64,000 nt of DNA from CAVWUA01 sp963758025 (GCA_963758025.1 CAVWUA010000016.1:62001-126000); one strand, 5' to 3'; shown: positions 49,759 to 59,049, counted from the first letter of the stretch. Notes: a model not told the origin generated them from the sequence alone. A program made the numbers and translations.

Positions 49759-50395
49759 TCATGCCGACGCCGCCGAGGGATGGACCAGGGGGACGTAACC
49801 GGCCCGGATCGCCGCCACGGTCGATCTCGGGGTGAGGACCGACACGACCGCCCCTGCCGGTCGGGGCATTCGATCCCGATAACCCCCCGGCGACCAGGCG
49901 AGTAGATGACCGTCCCAGAGCAGGTAGGCGTCGTTGGCCGCCGCCTTCAGGGTGACGAACACACCGTCCGGCAACTCATCCAGCTTCGCCTCGAAGGCCC
50001 GCCGCGCCGCCGGGCCCGAGGCGGTCGGCGTGGAGCCGGTCGTCGATTTCCGAGGCCCTTGGGAGTTCACCTTCCCACTGCCCGGGATTGCCCATGGCCC
50101 AGGCATTCCGGTAGACGACGTATCGAGGCCGCTGGCACTCGGCGCAGGGTCGGTGGCCCGCCGCCAGGCCGGTCGCCTCATCGAGAAAGAACAGTTCCGT
50201 GTACCGCCCCGGTGCCATGATCCGCCGACGGCGGCCCTTGAAGTCCAGCACGCAGAGGATCCACCGCCGCAGCGCCCAGGGTCGCACGATTCGCCCCTCT
50301 GCGTTGTGGAGCACGCCCCGGTTGCCCATGAGCGTGCCTCGCTCCGGGACGTCGACGATCTCGCCACGCGGGGTAATCCGGTTCCGCCTCGGCAT
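49759..50395 (-). CDS. Conserved protein of unknown function with RPCAEC motif, frameshifted
   Basis: The ~212-residue product starts PRRNRITPRGEIVDVPERGT and continues LMGNRGVLHNAEGRIVRPWA, RRWILCVLDFKGRRRRIMAP, ELFFLDEATGLAAGHRPCAE. I recognise this as a widely distributed uncharacterised bacterial protein, but no function is known to me. The RPCAEC motif could bind a metal. The C-terminal half (FEAKLDELPDGVFVTLKAAA and onward) is in a different frame, with the change near 50020. The start at 50395 matches the family's usual beginning. Confidence 0.65.
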
Positions 50396-50534
50396 GCACA
50401 CCATCCGGCTGGTCAAATGTCGTCGGCCCCCAGTTCCGATGCGGCAGGGTACGACCAGGCGGGCAACGACCGCAAGGTCGGTCGTTCCATTCCGGTCGCG
50501 GTGTCGGAAGGGAGGCTTGCGCGTGCCTCCGGCC

Positions 50535-50702
50535 TCACGCCGACTTCCGGGCGACCGCCTTGCCCACGCCCTGGCCCATCAGATCGGTGAGCCGTCCCCG
50601 CAGGTCCTTGGCCTCGGCCAGGGTCACGTCCGGGGCGCGGAGCCGCTCCAGCAGGCCCCGCAGGGTTTCGATCCGTTCGTCCCGCTCCGACGCCCTGCCC
50701 AT
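50535..50702 (-). CDS. Small helical protein (55 residues), unknown function
   Basis: The frame from ATG 50702 to TGA 50537-50535 encodes MGRASERDERIETLRGLLER followed by LRAPDVTLAEAKDLRGRLTD and LMGQGVGKAVARKSA. Codon usage is GC-ending at third positions throughout, and the product is a regular amphipathic helix pattern. I do not recognise it. Being short, it could be a chance frame, but the codon bias supports coding. Confidence 0.5.
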   Translation of the reverse strand: MGRASERDERIETLRGLLERLRAPDVTLAEAKDLRGRLTDLMGQGVGKAVARKSA

Positions 50703-50828
50703 GTCCACTCCTCGCCCGACTCACGAGCCGTCTCTTCCCTGACCGGTCACATCGGAGGGGCAGTTGCCCCGGGTGATCGTTATGATGGGGACGCGCGTGG
50801 GAAATCGAGGTGAGCGGGTGATGCCACG

Positions 50829-51162
50829 ATGGGCGACGATTTCGAGGACCGCATCCTGGTACGGCTACGCTCGCTCGGGTCAGTCATCTATCAGCAGGGC
50901 GATGTTTGGCGGGCACGGCCTCTATTGGCGGGACGTGATCTTCGCCATCGTGCATGGCGACCGGCTCTTCCTGAAGGTGGACGACCGATCGACGGGTGAT
51001 TTCCCAGCGCGGGGCATGGGGCCCTTCCGGCCCAACGAGCGACAGACGCTCAGGTCCTACTTCGAGGTACCCCCGGACGTGCTGGACGATCCCGAGGCGC
51101 TGCTGTCGTGGGCTGGGGAGGCGATCCGGGCGGCACCGGCCGTCGAAGGTCCTCGGCGGTGA
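50829..51162 (+). CDS. TfoX N-terminal-domain protein, frameshifted
   Basis: The ~110-residue protein matches the TfoX/Sxy N-terminal domain: MGDDFEDRILVRLRSLGSV, then RAMFGGHGLYWRDVIFAIVH and GDRLFLKVDDRSTGDFPARG, ending LLSWAGEAIRAA. TfoX regulates competence in some proteobacteria, but stand-alone N-terminal domains like this have no known role. A +1 change near 50890 separates the first 20 residues from FGGHG. The C-terminal TfoX domain is absent. Confidence 0.75.
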
Positions 51163-51231
51163 GTACCAGGAGATCGGCTCCAGTCGTATCGGCGACACCG
51201 GGCAACCTCTCACGAGATCGGAGGCACCCTC

Positions 51232-52053
51232 ATGGCGAAGAAGAAGACCGAGAAGCGGGTCACCAAGTCAGACTTCCTCCGCAAGGCCCTGGGCCGCAAT
51301 CCCAACCTCGACCTCCGGCAGATCAACCGCCGCTGGCAGAAGGCCGGACACCCCGGCGAGATCAGTAGCCCCCTGTACTACCTGATCCGCCGCGAACTGG
51401 GTATCCGGACCGAGTGGGTCTGGGTCCGGGAGGGCGAGGAGGTTCCCGGCAGGTCCGCACCCGCCGGGGCCACGGGCGAGGTTTACCAGTTCAAGATCAC
51501 GCTCCTGGACGCCCCGCGACCGATCTGGCGGCGGATCCGGGTGAAGGACGGCACCCTGGACAAGCTCCACGAGCACATCCAGACGGCCATGGGCTGGACC
51601 AACTCACACCTGCATCATTTCCGCATCGGCGGCACGCTCTACGGCGACCGGCTGCTGATGGCCGAGAACTTCGGTGAGATGGGCTACCGGGACTCCACCA
51701 CGACGCTCCTGAGCGCCATCCTGCCCCGGGACGACACGCCGTTCTCGTTCGAATACGAGTACGACTTCGGCGACGGTTGGCAGCACGAGGTGCTCTATGA
51801 GGGCCGCCCGACCGCCGAGTCGGGGGAGCGGTCTCCGCGCTGCCTGGAGGGCGAGGGGGCGTGCCCGCCGGAGGACGTGGGAGGCGTCTGGGGCTACGCG
51901 GACTTTCTCGAAGCGGTCGCCGACCCCAACCACGAAGAGCACGACTCGCTCCTGGAGTGGGCCGGCGGCAAGTTCGACCCCGAGAAATTCAGCCCGACGG
52001 CGGCGACCCGGCGGATGAAGCAAGGGCTGCCGGACTGGCGGTCGATGCGGTGA
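51232..52053 (+). CDS. Plasmid pRiA4b ORF-3 family protein
   Basis: The protein of 273 residues has the pRiA4b ORF-3-like domain in its C-terminal two thirds: YQFKITLLDAPRPIWRRIRV, THEHIQTAMGWTNSHLHHFR-type sequence, FSFEYEYDFGDGWQHEVLYE and RCLEGEGACPPEDVGGVWGY. The domain also occurs as a passenger of IS1096-type elements; no inverted repeats or transposase are seen nearby here. The N-terminal ~75 residues (KKKTEKRVTKSDFLRKALGR) are basic and may bind nucleic acid. The function is unknown. Confidence 0.88.
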   Translation: MAKKKTEKRVTKSDFLRKALGRNPNLDLRQINRRWQKAGHPGEISSPLYYLIRRELGIRTEWVWVREGEEVPGRSAPAGATGEVYQFKITLLDAPRPIWRRIRVKDGTLDKLHEHIQTAMGWTNSHLHHFRIGGTLYGDRLLMAENFGEMGYRDSTTTLLSAILPRDDTPFSFEYEYDFGDGWQHEVLYEGRPTAESGERSPRCLEGEGACPPEDVGGVWGYADFLEAVADPNHEEHDSLLEWAGGKFDPEKFSPTAATRRMKQGLPDWRSMR

Positions 52054-52153
52054 CGGGTTCGTGGCCGAGGCGGCCAGGGGACCGCCTATCGGATAACGGC
52101 GGCGGCCTCCTCGATCCGGGGCCGTCGCCGCCTCGTGCTCCGGCGGGTGATTC

Positions 52154-52420
52154 TCAGGGGATCCGAGGTTGTGGTCGGGATCGTATCGCGCCGTCGACGC
52201 CGCCACGGCGGCCCCGGCGCTGTTCGCCAGGCGGGAAGGCCAGCCGATGGACGCGGAGCACGTACCAGCGACCGGGGTCGATCTCTCCCGACGCCCAGTC
52301 CTCGTTGAGGACCAGTCGCGCCTCGGGCGGAATCGGGTCGGGGGGCTCGTCGGCCAGGGCAACCGTTCCCGCCGCAAGGGAGGTCACGAGGAGCACGGGG
52401 CCGAACGGCATGGAGGTCAT
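52154..52420 (-). pseudogene. Truncated 5' part of an exported protein
   Basis: The frame starts MTSMPFGPVLLVTSLAAGTV with a good signal peptide, then LVLNEDWASGEIDPGRWYVL, a pattern typical of the start of exported glycan-binding or hydrolase-like proteins in planctomycetes. After ~60 residues the sequence loses sense in every frame, so only the 5' end remains. Its ATG overlaps the stop of the upstream esterase gene (ATGA at 52420-52417), so it was once coupled to it. Confidence 0.5.
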
Positions 52421-53352
52421 GGGCGGTCGCCCTCCGGCGACTTCAGGTGCTCATCGAACCAGTCGGCGAAGCGGCTCATGTCCTCGACCATCGTGGCCCA
52501 GCCATGGCCGGCGCCCTCCTTGACGACCAGCTTCGCCTCGACGCCGGCCTTATCCAGCGCCTCGACCATCGTCTCCGACTGCTGGATAGGGACCAGTTCG
52601 TCCCGGTTCCCGTGGAGGATCAGGGTCGGCGGGTCGTCCGGGGTGACGTGGGTGATTGGCGAGATCGCTTTCGTGATCTCCCGCAACCGGTCCTCGTCGG
52701 TGATGGGCTTCCAGAGGTTGGTCTCCTCGTCCCGTTCGTGGTAGTCAAAGGCGGGCCGGAAGGGCTTCTGATGGTCGCGGGCGTGGATCAACGCTTTGCC
52801 AGGCGTGCCGAAGTTGAGAAAGTCGGTCGGCGGGAAGAAGCAGGCCACCACCTGCACCCGGCTTGACTCGCGGTCCACCGGGTCCCGGGCGTCCGGGTCG
52901 CCTTCGTCCCCGGCGGTCCCTAGCATCAGTGACAGGTGCCCGCCCGCCGATGCGCCGGTGACTCCGATGCGATCGGGGCCAATGCCGTAGTCAGCGGCGT
53001 GGTGGCGGATGAACCGCACGGCGCGGTTCATGTCCTTGACGATCTCGGGGACGGTGTAGCGGGGCTGGCTGCCGTGGACGACGGCGAAGACGGTGTAGCC
53101 CCGGTCCAGCAACGGCTTGATGAAGCCGGGGTTGATCGCCTCGTGCGCCGAGAAGAAGCCGCCGCTGACGACCAGAACGATGCCCGCCCCGTTGGCCTTC
53201 TCCTTTGGTGTAAAGACATCCATGGTCAGGGCGGTGCCGTGCTTGCGACCGTAGATGACATCCTCGGCCCGGGTGAACGAGGGCTCCTGGGCAAGGGTCT
53301 CAAATGGCGTCCAGGCCAGCACCATCAGGGCGATCAGCGAGAGGTGTCTCAT
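52417..53352 (-). CDS. Exported alpha/beta hydrolase (carbohydrate-esterase-like), paralogue 2
   Basis: The protein of 311 residues is a close paralogue of the product of 42618-43802, sharing stretches such as EDVIYGRKHGTALTMDVFTP, AVVHGSQPRYTVPEIVKDMN and FFPPTDFLNFG. A signal peptide (HLSLIALMVLAWTPFETLA) is present. The nucleophile is in GVTGASAGGHLSL, the acid in LILHGNRDELVPIQQ and the base in KEGAGHGWATM. Unlike its paralogue it ends normally at HLKSPEGDRP. The start at 53352 puts the signal at the N-terminus. It is probably a secreted esterase for plant or algal polysaccharide side groups, by family inference. Confidence 0.92.
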   Translation of the reverse strand: MRHLSLIALMVLAWTPFETLAQEPSFTRAEDVIYGRKHGTALTMDVFTPKEKANGAGIVLVVSGGFFSAHEAINPGFIKPLLDRGYTVFAVVHGSQPRYTVPEIVKDMNRAVRFIRHHAADYGIGPDRIGVTGASAGGHLSLMLGTAGDEGDPDARDPVDRESSRVQVVACFFPPTDFLNFGTPGKALIHARDHQKPFRPAFDYHERDEETNLWKPITDEDRLREITKAISPITHVTPDDPPTLILHGNRDELVPIQQSETMVEALDKAGVEAKLVVKEGAGHGWATMVEDMSRFADWFDEHLKSPEGDRP

Positions 53353-53987
53353 CGGCGAGGTTTCCCGAGGGTCTGAGATCGAGCGATGGGGTAGACGATT
53401 CCCTGTCGCCCCAGTTTCGCCGATGAGGTCGTCCGAAGTCGAGAATGCTCCGGTCAACTGCCGGGACAGCAAAGGAGAGTGGTGGCCGGTGAGAAGAGAG
53501 TGACCCCTTGGGTCAGAATCGAGAACCGGCAGAACCACCCCAGCATCAGGGAAAGGTCCATCACCGAGTTTTCGGGCAGGCCGGAGATAGGTGGCTCGGA
53601 CGAGGAAGGGTCCGAGGAAGCTGGCCGCTCGATACCGCCTCGGCTGGCGACCAGCCCGGCGCAAGTAAGTAATATGTTTGGCTGCTTCCGCGTCCTCCCC
53701 CCGCTTCCGGGTGCCGCGGCTGGTTTTCCAAATGGGCGACGAACCCCGACACAAGCCATACCTCGCCAGCCACCTACCTCACCCGGAATCCCGTGTCATC
53801 GTGGACACGCTGAATGTCAACCATGATGGTGTTTTCCGGAACGCGGGACCGGGGTTCGCTCGGCACGGAGTTGCGGGTTCCGAAGGGGCGTTGTTCAGCG
53901 GTTCCTCGGCCTGACCAGGAACGGGACCGTCGGCGTCGAACCGGAGATGGAGCGATTGATTATTGATTCCAGACGCGATCCGGGTTC
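53353..53987. other. Gene-free stretch
   Basis: No recognisable gene, RNA or strong hairpin is seen in these 635 bases. Open frames on both strands are short and have no known motif or codon bias. Confidence 0.5.
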
Positions 53988-54260
53988 TCAGCGGGCCTCG
54001 ATGGGCCGCTCGACCACGTGATCGTCATCTTCCGGGTCCAACTCGGCTTCACGGGCGGCACGACCGATGCGACCGAGACCGAAGCCGATGACCAGAAAGG
54101 CGAGGCCGGTCAGGAACAGGCCGAGGCAGATAATCTGGCCGACGCGGCTCTCGGGCGTGGCCATCATGTACCAGACCGCCGACCAGATGGTCATGAGGGC
54201 GCCGATCGTGATGTAGAACAGGGCGAACCCCGGCGCTGAGGATGACTTGACGAACGGCAT
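53988..54260 (-). CDS. Small membrane protein, unknown function
   Basis: The product of 90 residues has two membrane helices (FALFYITIGALMTIWSAVWY and IICLGLFLTGLAFLVIGFGL). A charged tail follows (GRAAREAELDPEDDDHVVER). GGAG lies eight bases before the ATG at 54260. I do not recognise a family with known function. The two-helix layout with an acidic tail is common in uncharacterised inner-membrane proteins. Confidence 0.65.
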   Translation of the reverse strand: MPFVKSSSAPGFALFYITIGALMTIWSAVWYMMATPESRVGQIICLGLFLTGLAFLVIGFGLGRIGRAAREAELDPEDDDHVVERPIEAR

Positions 54261-54432
54261 CGAAGCGTCTCCTTCCACGGTGTCATATCGCCGACACAGG
54301 CACGCGGACCGGTCGAGGGCGGAACGGGCAACGCGCCCGGAACCGGACCGGGGCGTCGTCCTCGGGGGTCTGCCGAGGCCGTTCCTGCGGGGCCGCAATT
54401 CATGGACGTGGATAGTGCAAATCAAATGCCAC

Positions 54433-55255
54433 TCAGCGCGATGCGGAGACGGAAGCCGACTGCGCCCGGACGACCAGCCGATCGTCGGATGAGCCGTCTT
54501 GCCGTCGGGCAATGCTGTGCCAGGATCGCCACGCGCGGTTCAGCTCCCGGCAATCGGCGAGGCCGTAATGGCGGCGGGCGGCGGCATCCCAGCCATTCCG
54601 CTGGCCGTCGCGGACGAACGTCAGGAACCGGGGCCGGCCGCCGATCTGGACGAGGAATTTCGACACCGAGTAGCCCTGGCCGTAAAACCCCATCAGGTCT
54701 TTCGGGTACTGCTCCATCTCGAAGAGGCGGACCAGGGGGAAGTCGCCGCGACGGGCGAGCAGGTCGACGACGATCTGGTCGTGCCGCAGCTTCTCGCGGG
54801 CGTCCTCGCTCAGGAGCGAGGCCCCCTCGTCGGCCCAGCGCGGCATCGGGCCGCCGAAGTAGGCGGCGAAGACCGTGTGTGTGACCTCATGCGGCAGGGC
54901 CGAGGCCAGGATGCGGTCGAGCCGTCCCTCGACCGAGATCTCCTGGTCGGAAACCCGCCCCCCGGCGAACCCGAAGGAGGTCAGGCCGCCGGCCTCGCCG
55001 CGGGTCAGCTTCACGCGGACCGGGCAGGGGGTCGGCCAGTGGGGCAGTTCGTGACCGAGCCAGGCCAGGGCGACCGACTTGCGGCAGCGTCTCGGCGTGA
55101 TCGCCGACCTGTTTCGCAACCTCGGCCGTGGGGGCCTCGACGACGAAGTTGGGGGTCCGGTACGACGCCCCGCAGAACAGCGGGACCATCAGCACCAGCG
55201 CGAACACTGCCCCCACGCGCCGGCCTGTCGCCGGGCGAGCCGATCGTGCATCCAT
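54433..55255 (-). CDS. Exported HEXXH (peptidase-MA-like) protein, frameshifted
   Basis: The protein of ~273 residues has a signal peptide (VGAVFALVLMVPLFCGASYR). The zinc-peptidase motif HEVTH is in LPHEVTHTVFAAYFGGPMPR, followed after 17 residues by WADEGAS, whose glutamate fits the third ligand of gluzincins. The motif and the late QGYSVSKFLVQIGGRPRFLT block match the peptidase MA-like family. A frame change near 55085 separates VAKQVGDHAETLPQ from the rest (CRKSVALAWLGHELPHWPTP). The protein may act on proteins outside the cytoplasm; the substrate is unknown. Confidence 0.8.
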
Positions 55256-55423
55256 GCTCAGGCTCCTCCCTGAGAACCGCGACGAGCAGAAAAGGCGGGC
55301 GTGCCCCTCTTCGGTCACGCCCGGTCTCTCGGCCGAGCAGCCGCTCCGGGCTGTCGGCCACCTCGGCGGGAAACTTTACCGAAAAACCGGGCGGCTGTCG
55401 CCCCCGGATTCCGTCCGCTTCGC

Positions 55424-56338
55424 TCAGGCCGTGGCGGTTGCCGGTTCGGGAAGGACGCCGACCTCGTCGAGCAGGGCGGCCACCTGGCGGGCGCGTTCCG
55501 GTTCCAGCGAGCGCAAAGGGGGCGGCAGCATGCGGTTCAGCAGGCCGCGGTGCCGGCAGGCGACTTCCAGACTGGCCAGCGGGGTGCCGCCGAAGCTGGC
55601 GATCCGCGCGAGCCGGGTCAGTTGCTCCTGGAGCCGGAAGGCCCGCTCGGCGTCGTCGGCGTGGACGGCGTCCCAGATCGCCACGGTCAGCTCGGGGAAG
55701 GCGTTCGAGAGGCTCGTGACGAAGCCATCGGCCCCCAGGGCGGTCGAGAGGGCCAGCAGGTCGTTGCCGTGCAGGTACGAGAAGCCGACCCGCCGGCGCT
55801 CGTCGGCGGGCCAGTCCTGCGTGCGGCTGAGGCTGGGGCAGACGTCCTTGCAGCCGACGATCCTCGGGTGCTCCGCCAGCCGCCGCAGGTTCTCGAAGGA
55901 GAGCTGGTTGCAGATCCAGGGGGCGTTGTAGATCACCAGAGGGCGAGTCATGCCGTCGGCCAGGGCGAGGAAGTAGCCGACAACCTCTTCGGGGTGCATC
56001 GGCTGGTACCAGGGGGGAAGCACGGCGTAGGCGTCGTAGGGCAGGTCGTCGAACCGTCGGGAACGCTCCAGGGTCCGCCGGGTCCCGCCATCGGAGACGT
56101 TCAGCACCAGGGGGAGGCGGCCCGCGGCGACCCGGGCGACCGTCTCGGCCGCCAGGCGCTGCTCGTCGTCGGGGAGCAGGTCGAACCGGGCCGTCGTCCC
56201 CAGGGCCCAGAGTCCGTGCACGCCCGCCGCGATCGCGTTCTCGGCGACGCGGGCCAGGGCCTCGGCGTCGAGGGAGTCGTCATCGCGCAAGGGGGAGGGC
56301 AGGGGAGGGATGATTCCTCGCAGGGTGGGCACGTCCAT
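55424..56338 (-). CDS. Dihydrodipicolinate synthase (DapA)-family lyase/aldolase
   Basis: The protein of 304 residues is a class I aldolase of the DapA/NanA superfamily. It has GIIPPLPSPLRDDDSLDAEA, the loop LWALGTTARFDLL where GTTGE is usual in true DapA, the conserved tyrosine in RPLVIYNAPWICNQ and the Schiff-base lysine in HPRIVGCKDVCPS. The changed GTT loop argues against lysine biosynthesis and for a sugar-acid aldolase or lyase. The start at 56338 gives the usual family length; the frame is open 29 codons upstream. Confidence 0.88.
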   Translation of the reverse strand: MDVPTLRGIIPPLPSPLRDDDSLDAEALARVAENAIAAGVHGLWALGTTARFDLLPDDEQRLAAETVARVAAGRLPLVLNVSDGGTRRTLERSRRFDDLPYDAYAVLPPWYQPMHPEEVVGYFLALADGMTRPLVIYNAPWICNQLSFENLRRLAEHPRIVGCKDVCPSLSRTQDWPADERRRVGFSYLHGNDLLALSTALGADGFVTSLSNAFPELTVAIWDAVHADDAERAFRLQEQLTRLARIASFGGTPLASLEVACRHRGLLNRMLPPPLRSLEPERARQVAALLDEVGVLPEPATATA

Positions 56339-56677
56339 CGGTAACCTCTCGGGGGTCGAATGGCGGGTGGGGTGGGTCGTCGGGCCGTCCCCCCGAGTAT
56401 GGCGTATCCGACCACGAGAATTCAACTTGCAGGTCCGGGGACGCCCCGGCGCGGAGCCGGGTTTTCGGAAGGTCCCGGTCGGGAGGGTCTTTTCACTGAT
56501 GCCGGGGGCCGCTCCGGACCGATCACTAATGGCGAAGACACGACGAGGCGTGGCGAGGAAGGCTGGGACGCACTCGAAGGGAGTCGCGACTGCGCCGGAG
56601 CCAATACGGGGTCGGATTGGACTCGCCGAGCTGCCCGCGCTGTTTTGTCGTAGAGACGCAAGGAGGAGGAGATCCGT
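56339..56677. other. Intergenic region between divergent genes
   Basis: No gene is recognisable in these 339 bases. It should contain the promoters of the two flanking genes; AGGAGGAG stands just ahead of 56678. Confidence 0.55.
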
Positions 56678-56902
56678 ATGGCGACTGCACGACTACGCCT
56701 TTTTCATCCCGAAGACGAGGCTCCCGAGGAATCGCACCAGAACACGATTCCGGTCCGGCTCGTCGATCTCTATCCCTTGCTCGCGCAGGCCTACCGTGAT
56801 AACTACGTGTGGCTTCGCGACTTCGAGGACGACCAGATCCTCGTCAGCCCCGATCTCTATGAGGTCGTCCGGGCCTTCTCCGACTGCCGTCCCTCCGCCT
56901 GA
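56678..56902 (+). CDS. Small conserved planctomycete protein, unknown function
   Basis: The product of 74 residues (TARLRLFHPEDEAPEESHQN, PVRLVDLYPLLAQAYRDNYV, WLRDFEDDQILVSPDLYEVV) is acidic and soluble with no signal peptide. I recognise the pattern as a small protein shared among Isosphaeraceae-like genomes, but no function is known to me. AGGAGGAG precedes the ATG by seven bases, one of the best ribosome sites in the window. A perfect hairpin follows the gene. Confidence 0.75.
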   Translation: MATARLRLFHPEDEAPEESHQNTIPVRLVDLYPLLAQAYRDNYVWLRDFEDDQILVSPDLYEVVRAFSDCRPSA

Positions 56903-56933
56903 CGGCCGGTTGGTGTCTCCGCGCTCGTACATG

Positions 56934-56967
56934 GAAGACCGCGCTCCCGATGAGGAGCGCGGTCTTC
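56934..56967 (+). terminator. Hairpin after the small conserved gene
   Basis: A perfect 14-pair stem (GAAGACCGCGCTCC with its complement) closes a 6-base loop, 32 bases after the stop codon. There is no T tract, so it may end transcription only partly or protect the 3' end. Confidence 0.65.
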
Positions 56968-57138
56968 TGCCATTGCCGGGGGCTTGTTTGCCGGGGAGCG
57001 GGTTGGCCCGGCTCCCTCTTGCCTGAGGGCTGTCGGCACCATACGCTAAAGAGTCGGAGAGGGTCGTGCCGGCAGTCGCGGGGTCGTACCGTCGCGGACG
57101 TGCTCGGATTCGGCTCTCCGCAATCGGGGTGGGCCGCG

Positions 57139-57513
57139 ATGAATTCCCCGGACTCGCAGGACGACTTCACGATCGAGCGGCATGGCGACGTCACCTTGAT
57201 CTCAGCGTCGCCGGCGCTGGAGCAGCTTGACGCCAGCCTGGTGGACGACGCCGCGGCCTTGATGCTCGAACCTCTGCGCGACCAGGAAACGCCTCTGGTG
57301 GTCGTGGACCTGGAGCGGGTTGGGTACTTCGGTTCCGTCTTCCTCCAGTTGCTCTTGCGCTGCTGGAAGCTGGCGACGGTCAAGGGTGGCGTGATGGTTC
57401 TGACGGGCGTCTCCGAGCCGGCCCGTGAATTGCTCCGAGTGACTTCCCTCGACATGGTCTGGCCGATTTACGGGAACCGTCGCGAGGCGATCGAGGCCCT
57501 GCTGGCGGATTGA
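57139..57513 (+). CDS. STAS-domain protein (anti-sigma factor antagonist-like)
   Basis: The protein of 124 residues has one STAS domain: DFTIERHGDVTLISASPALE, PLVVVDLERVGYFGSVFLQL and VLTGVSEPARELLRVTSLD. In SpoIIAA-type proteins a serine in the DSSG-like turn is phosphorylated by a kinase; here the turn reads YFGSVFL, leaving S as candidate. The start ATG at 57139 puts the domain at the N-terminus. No anti-sigma kinase gene is next to it, so the partner is not known. Confidence 0.88.
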   Translation: MNSPDSQDDFTIERHGDVTLISASPALEQLDASLVDDAAALMLEPLRDQETPLVVVDLERVGYFGSVFLQLLLRCWKLATVKGGVMVLTGVSEPARELLRVTSLDMVWPIYGNRREAIEALLAD

Positions 57514-57655
57514 TCGGGCGGCATTGCCGGGGTGAGCCGGAGGAGTTCACGCGCCTTGTCCGACAAGGCTTCCGTTGACAGTTTGCCCAGCGCGTCCGAT
57601 GATGGAGAAAACCAAGGATTCCGCTTGCCGAAAAGGGTGACTGGCCGGAGCAGCC

Positions 57656-58567
57656 ATGGGTATCTATGACCGCGAGTATTATCGCGACGACACGGGCGGT
57701 GGCTGGTTCTCCGGCGTGGCCCCGGTGGTCAAGACGCTCATTCTGATCAATGTCGGTGTCTTCATCGCTCAGGTGCTCACCGGGCCGGGCCTCCGCGACC
57801 TGCTGGCGATTCGCAGCCCGCAGCTCATCGAGGGCTTCGAGGTCTGGCGACTGATCACCGCGCCGTTCCTGCACAGCACGAGCGACATCCTCCACATCGT
57901 CTTCAACATGCTCTTCCTCTGGTGGGTCGGGCGTGAGATCGAGTCGATGTACGGCAGTCGCGAATTTCTGGTGATGTATCTCTCGGCGGCCGTCTTCAGC
58001 ACATTCTGCTGGGCGCTGTTCGACTACTACTGGGTTCACGGTGGACGGCCGATGCTGGGGGCGTCGGGGGCGGTGACGGCGGTCGTCGTCCTGTACACGC
58101 TCTACTACCCGCGCCGGGAGGTGTTGCTCTTTTTCATCATCCCGATGCAGATGTGGCTTCTGCTGGTCATCTTCCTGGGCTTCGATCTGCTCTCCTTGCT
58201 GCAAGGTGGGGGGGCCAACTCGGGGACGGCCTACGTGGCGCATCTGGCCGGGGCGGCCTATGGGTTCTGCTTCAAGCAGTTTGACCTGCGCTGGTCCCGA
58301 CTGACGCAGAAGCGGAAGTTCCGGCCGAAGCTGCGGCTCGTCCTACCCGACCGGGACCATTCGTCCTCCCGAGGTGGGGGCCGGTCGTCTTCCGGCCCGG
58401 CGCGGCACGCGCCGAATGTCTCGTACCCGGATGAGCAGTTCGATGCCCGGCTCGATGAAATTCTCGCCAAGATCGCCCGCGACGGCCGCGACGGCCTGAC
58501 CGAGGAGGAGAAGGGCATCCTTCAGGAAGCCAGCCGCCGCGCCCGTGACCGCCGGAGCGGCGTCTGA
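57656..58567 (+). CDS. Rhomboid-family intramembrane serine protease
   Basis: The protein of 303 residues has six hydrophobic helices in its first 215 residues. The catalytic serine is S137 in PMLGASGAVTA and the histidine H196 in YVAHLAGAAYGF. The helix-2 motif HIVFNMLFLWWVGREIE carries H80 and N84. These are the complete rhomboid active-site residues. A cytoplasmic tail of ~85 residues is basic, then acidic (DEQFDARLDEILAKIARDGR). GGAG stands ahead of the ATG. It overlaps the next gene by one base. Confidence 0.95.
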   Translation: MGIYDREYYRDDTGGGWFSGVAPVVKTLILINVGVFIAQVLTGPGLRDLLAIRSPQLIEGFEVWRLITAPFLHSTSDILHIVFNMLFLWWVGREIESMYGSREFLVMYLSAAVFSTFCWALFDYYWVHGGRPMLGASGAVTAVVVLYTLYYPRREVLLFFIIPMQMWLLLVIFLGFDLLSLLQGGGANSGTAYVAHLAGAAYGFCFKQFDLRWSRLTQKRKFRPKLRLVLPDRDHSSSRGGGRSSSGPARHAPNVSYPDEQFDARLDEILAKIARDGRDGLTEEEKGILQEASRRARDRRSGV

Positions 58568-59049
58568 TGGCCCAGGGCAACGCGCTCACTGTCCGGGATG
58601 CCCGGCATGACGATCATGAAACGATCGTCGCGTTCAATGCCGACCTGGCGTGGGAGACCGAACACAAACGGCTCGACCACGACGTACTCAGGGCCGGGGT
58701 CCAGTCCGCTCTGGCCGATCCCGCACGCCTGCGTTACTGGGTGGCGGAGGTGGACGGCCGCGTGGCTGGTCAGGCGGCGATCAGCCGCGAATGGAGCGAC
58801 TGGCGCAACGGCTGGCTCTGGTGGTTCCAGAGTGTCTATGTCCGTCCCGAGGATCGGGGCCGGGGTGTCTTCCGCGCCCTGTACCGGCACGTTCGCGACG
58901 AGGCCCGACGGGCCGACGACGTGGTCGGATTGCGGCTCTACGTCGAGACCGAGAACGCCCGCGCACAGGCCACCTATCGCGCCCTGGGGATGGTTCCGGG
59001 CGGATATCACGTGTACGAGGAACTCTGGATCAGCCCGACTCCCGGCTGA
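58567..59049 (+). CDS. GNAT-family N-acetyltransferase
   Basis: The protein of 160 residues has the GNAT pattern: TVRDARHDDHETIVAFNADL, LRYWVAEVDGRVAGQAAISR, SVYVRPEDRGRGVFRALYRH where RGRGV is the acetyl-CoA pyrophosphate loop, and LRLYVETENARAQATYRALG. The ATG overlaps the rhomboid stop (TGATG), so the two are coupled. It ends 20 bases inside the convergent trpD gene. The acceptor is unknown. Confidence 0.9.
   Translation: MAQGNALTVRDARHDDHETIVAFNADLAWETEHKRLDHDVLRAGVQSALADPARLRYWVAEVDGRVAGQAAISREWSDWRNGWLWWFQSVYVRPEDRGRGVFRALYRHVRDEARRADDVVGLRLYVETENARAQATYRALGMVPGGYHVYEELWISPTPG

Noticed and set aside
51232..52053. Complete IS1096-type insertion element around the pRiA4b ORF-3 gene
   Set aside because: No transposase gene or terminal inverted repeats are seen on either side; the domain also occurs alone in chromosomes.
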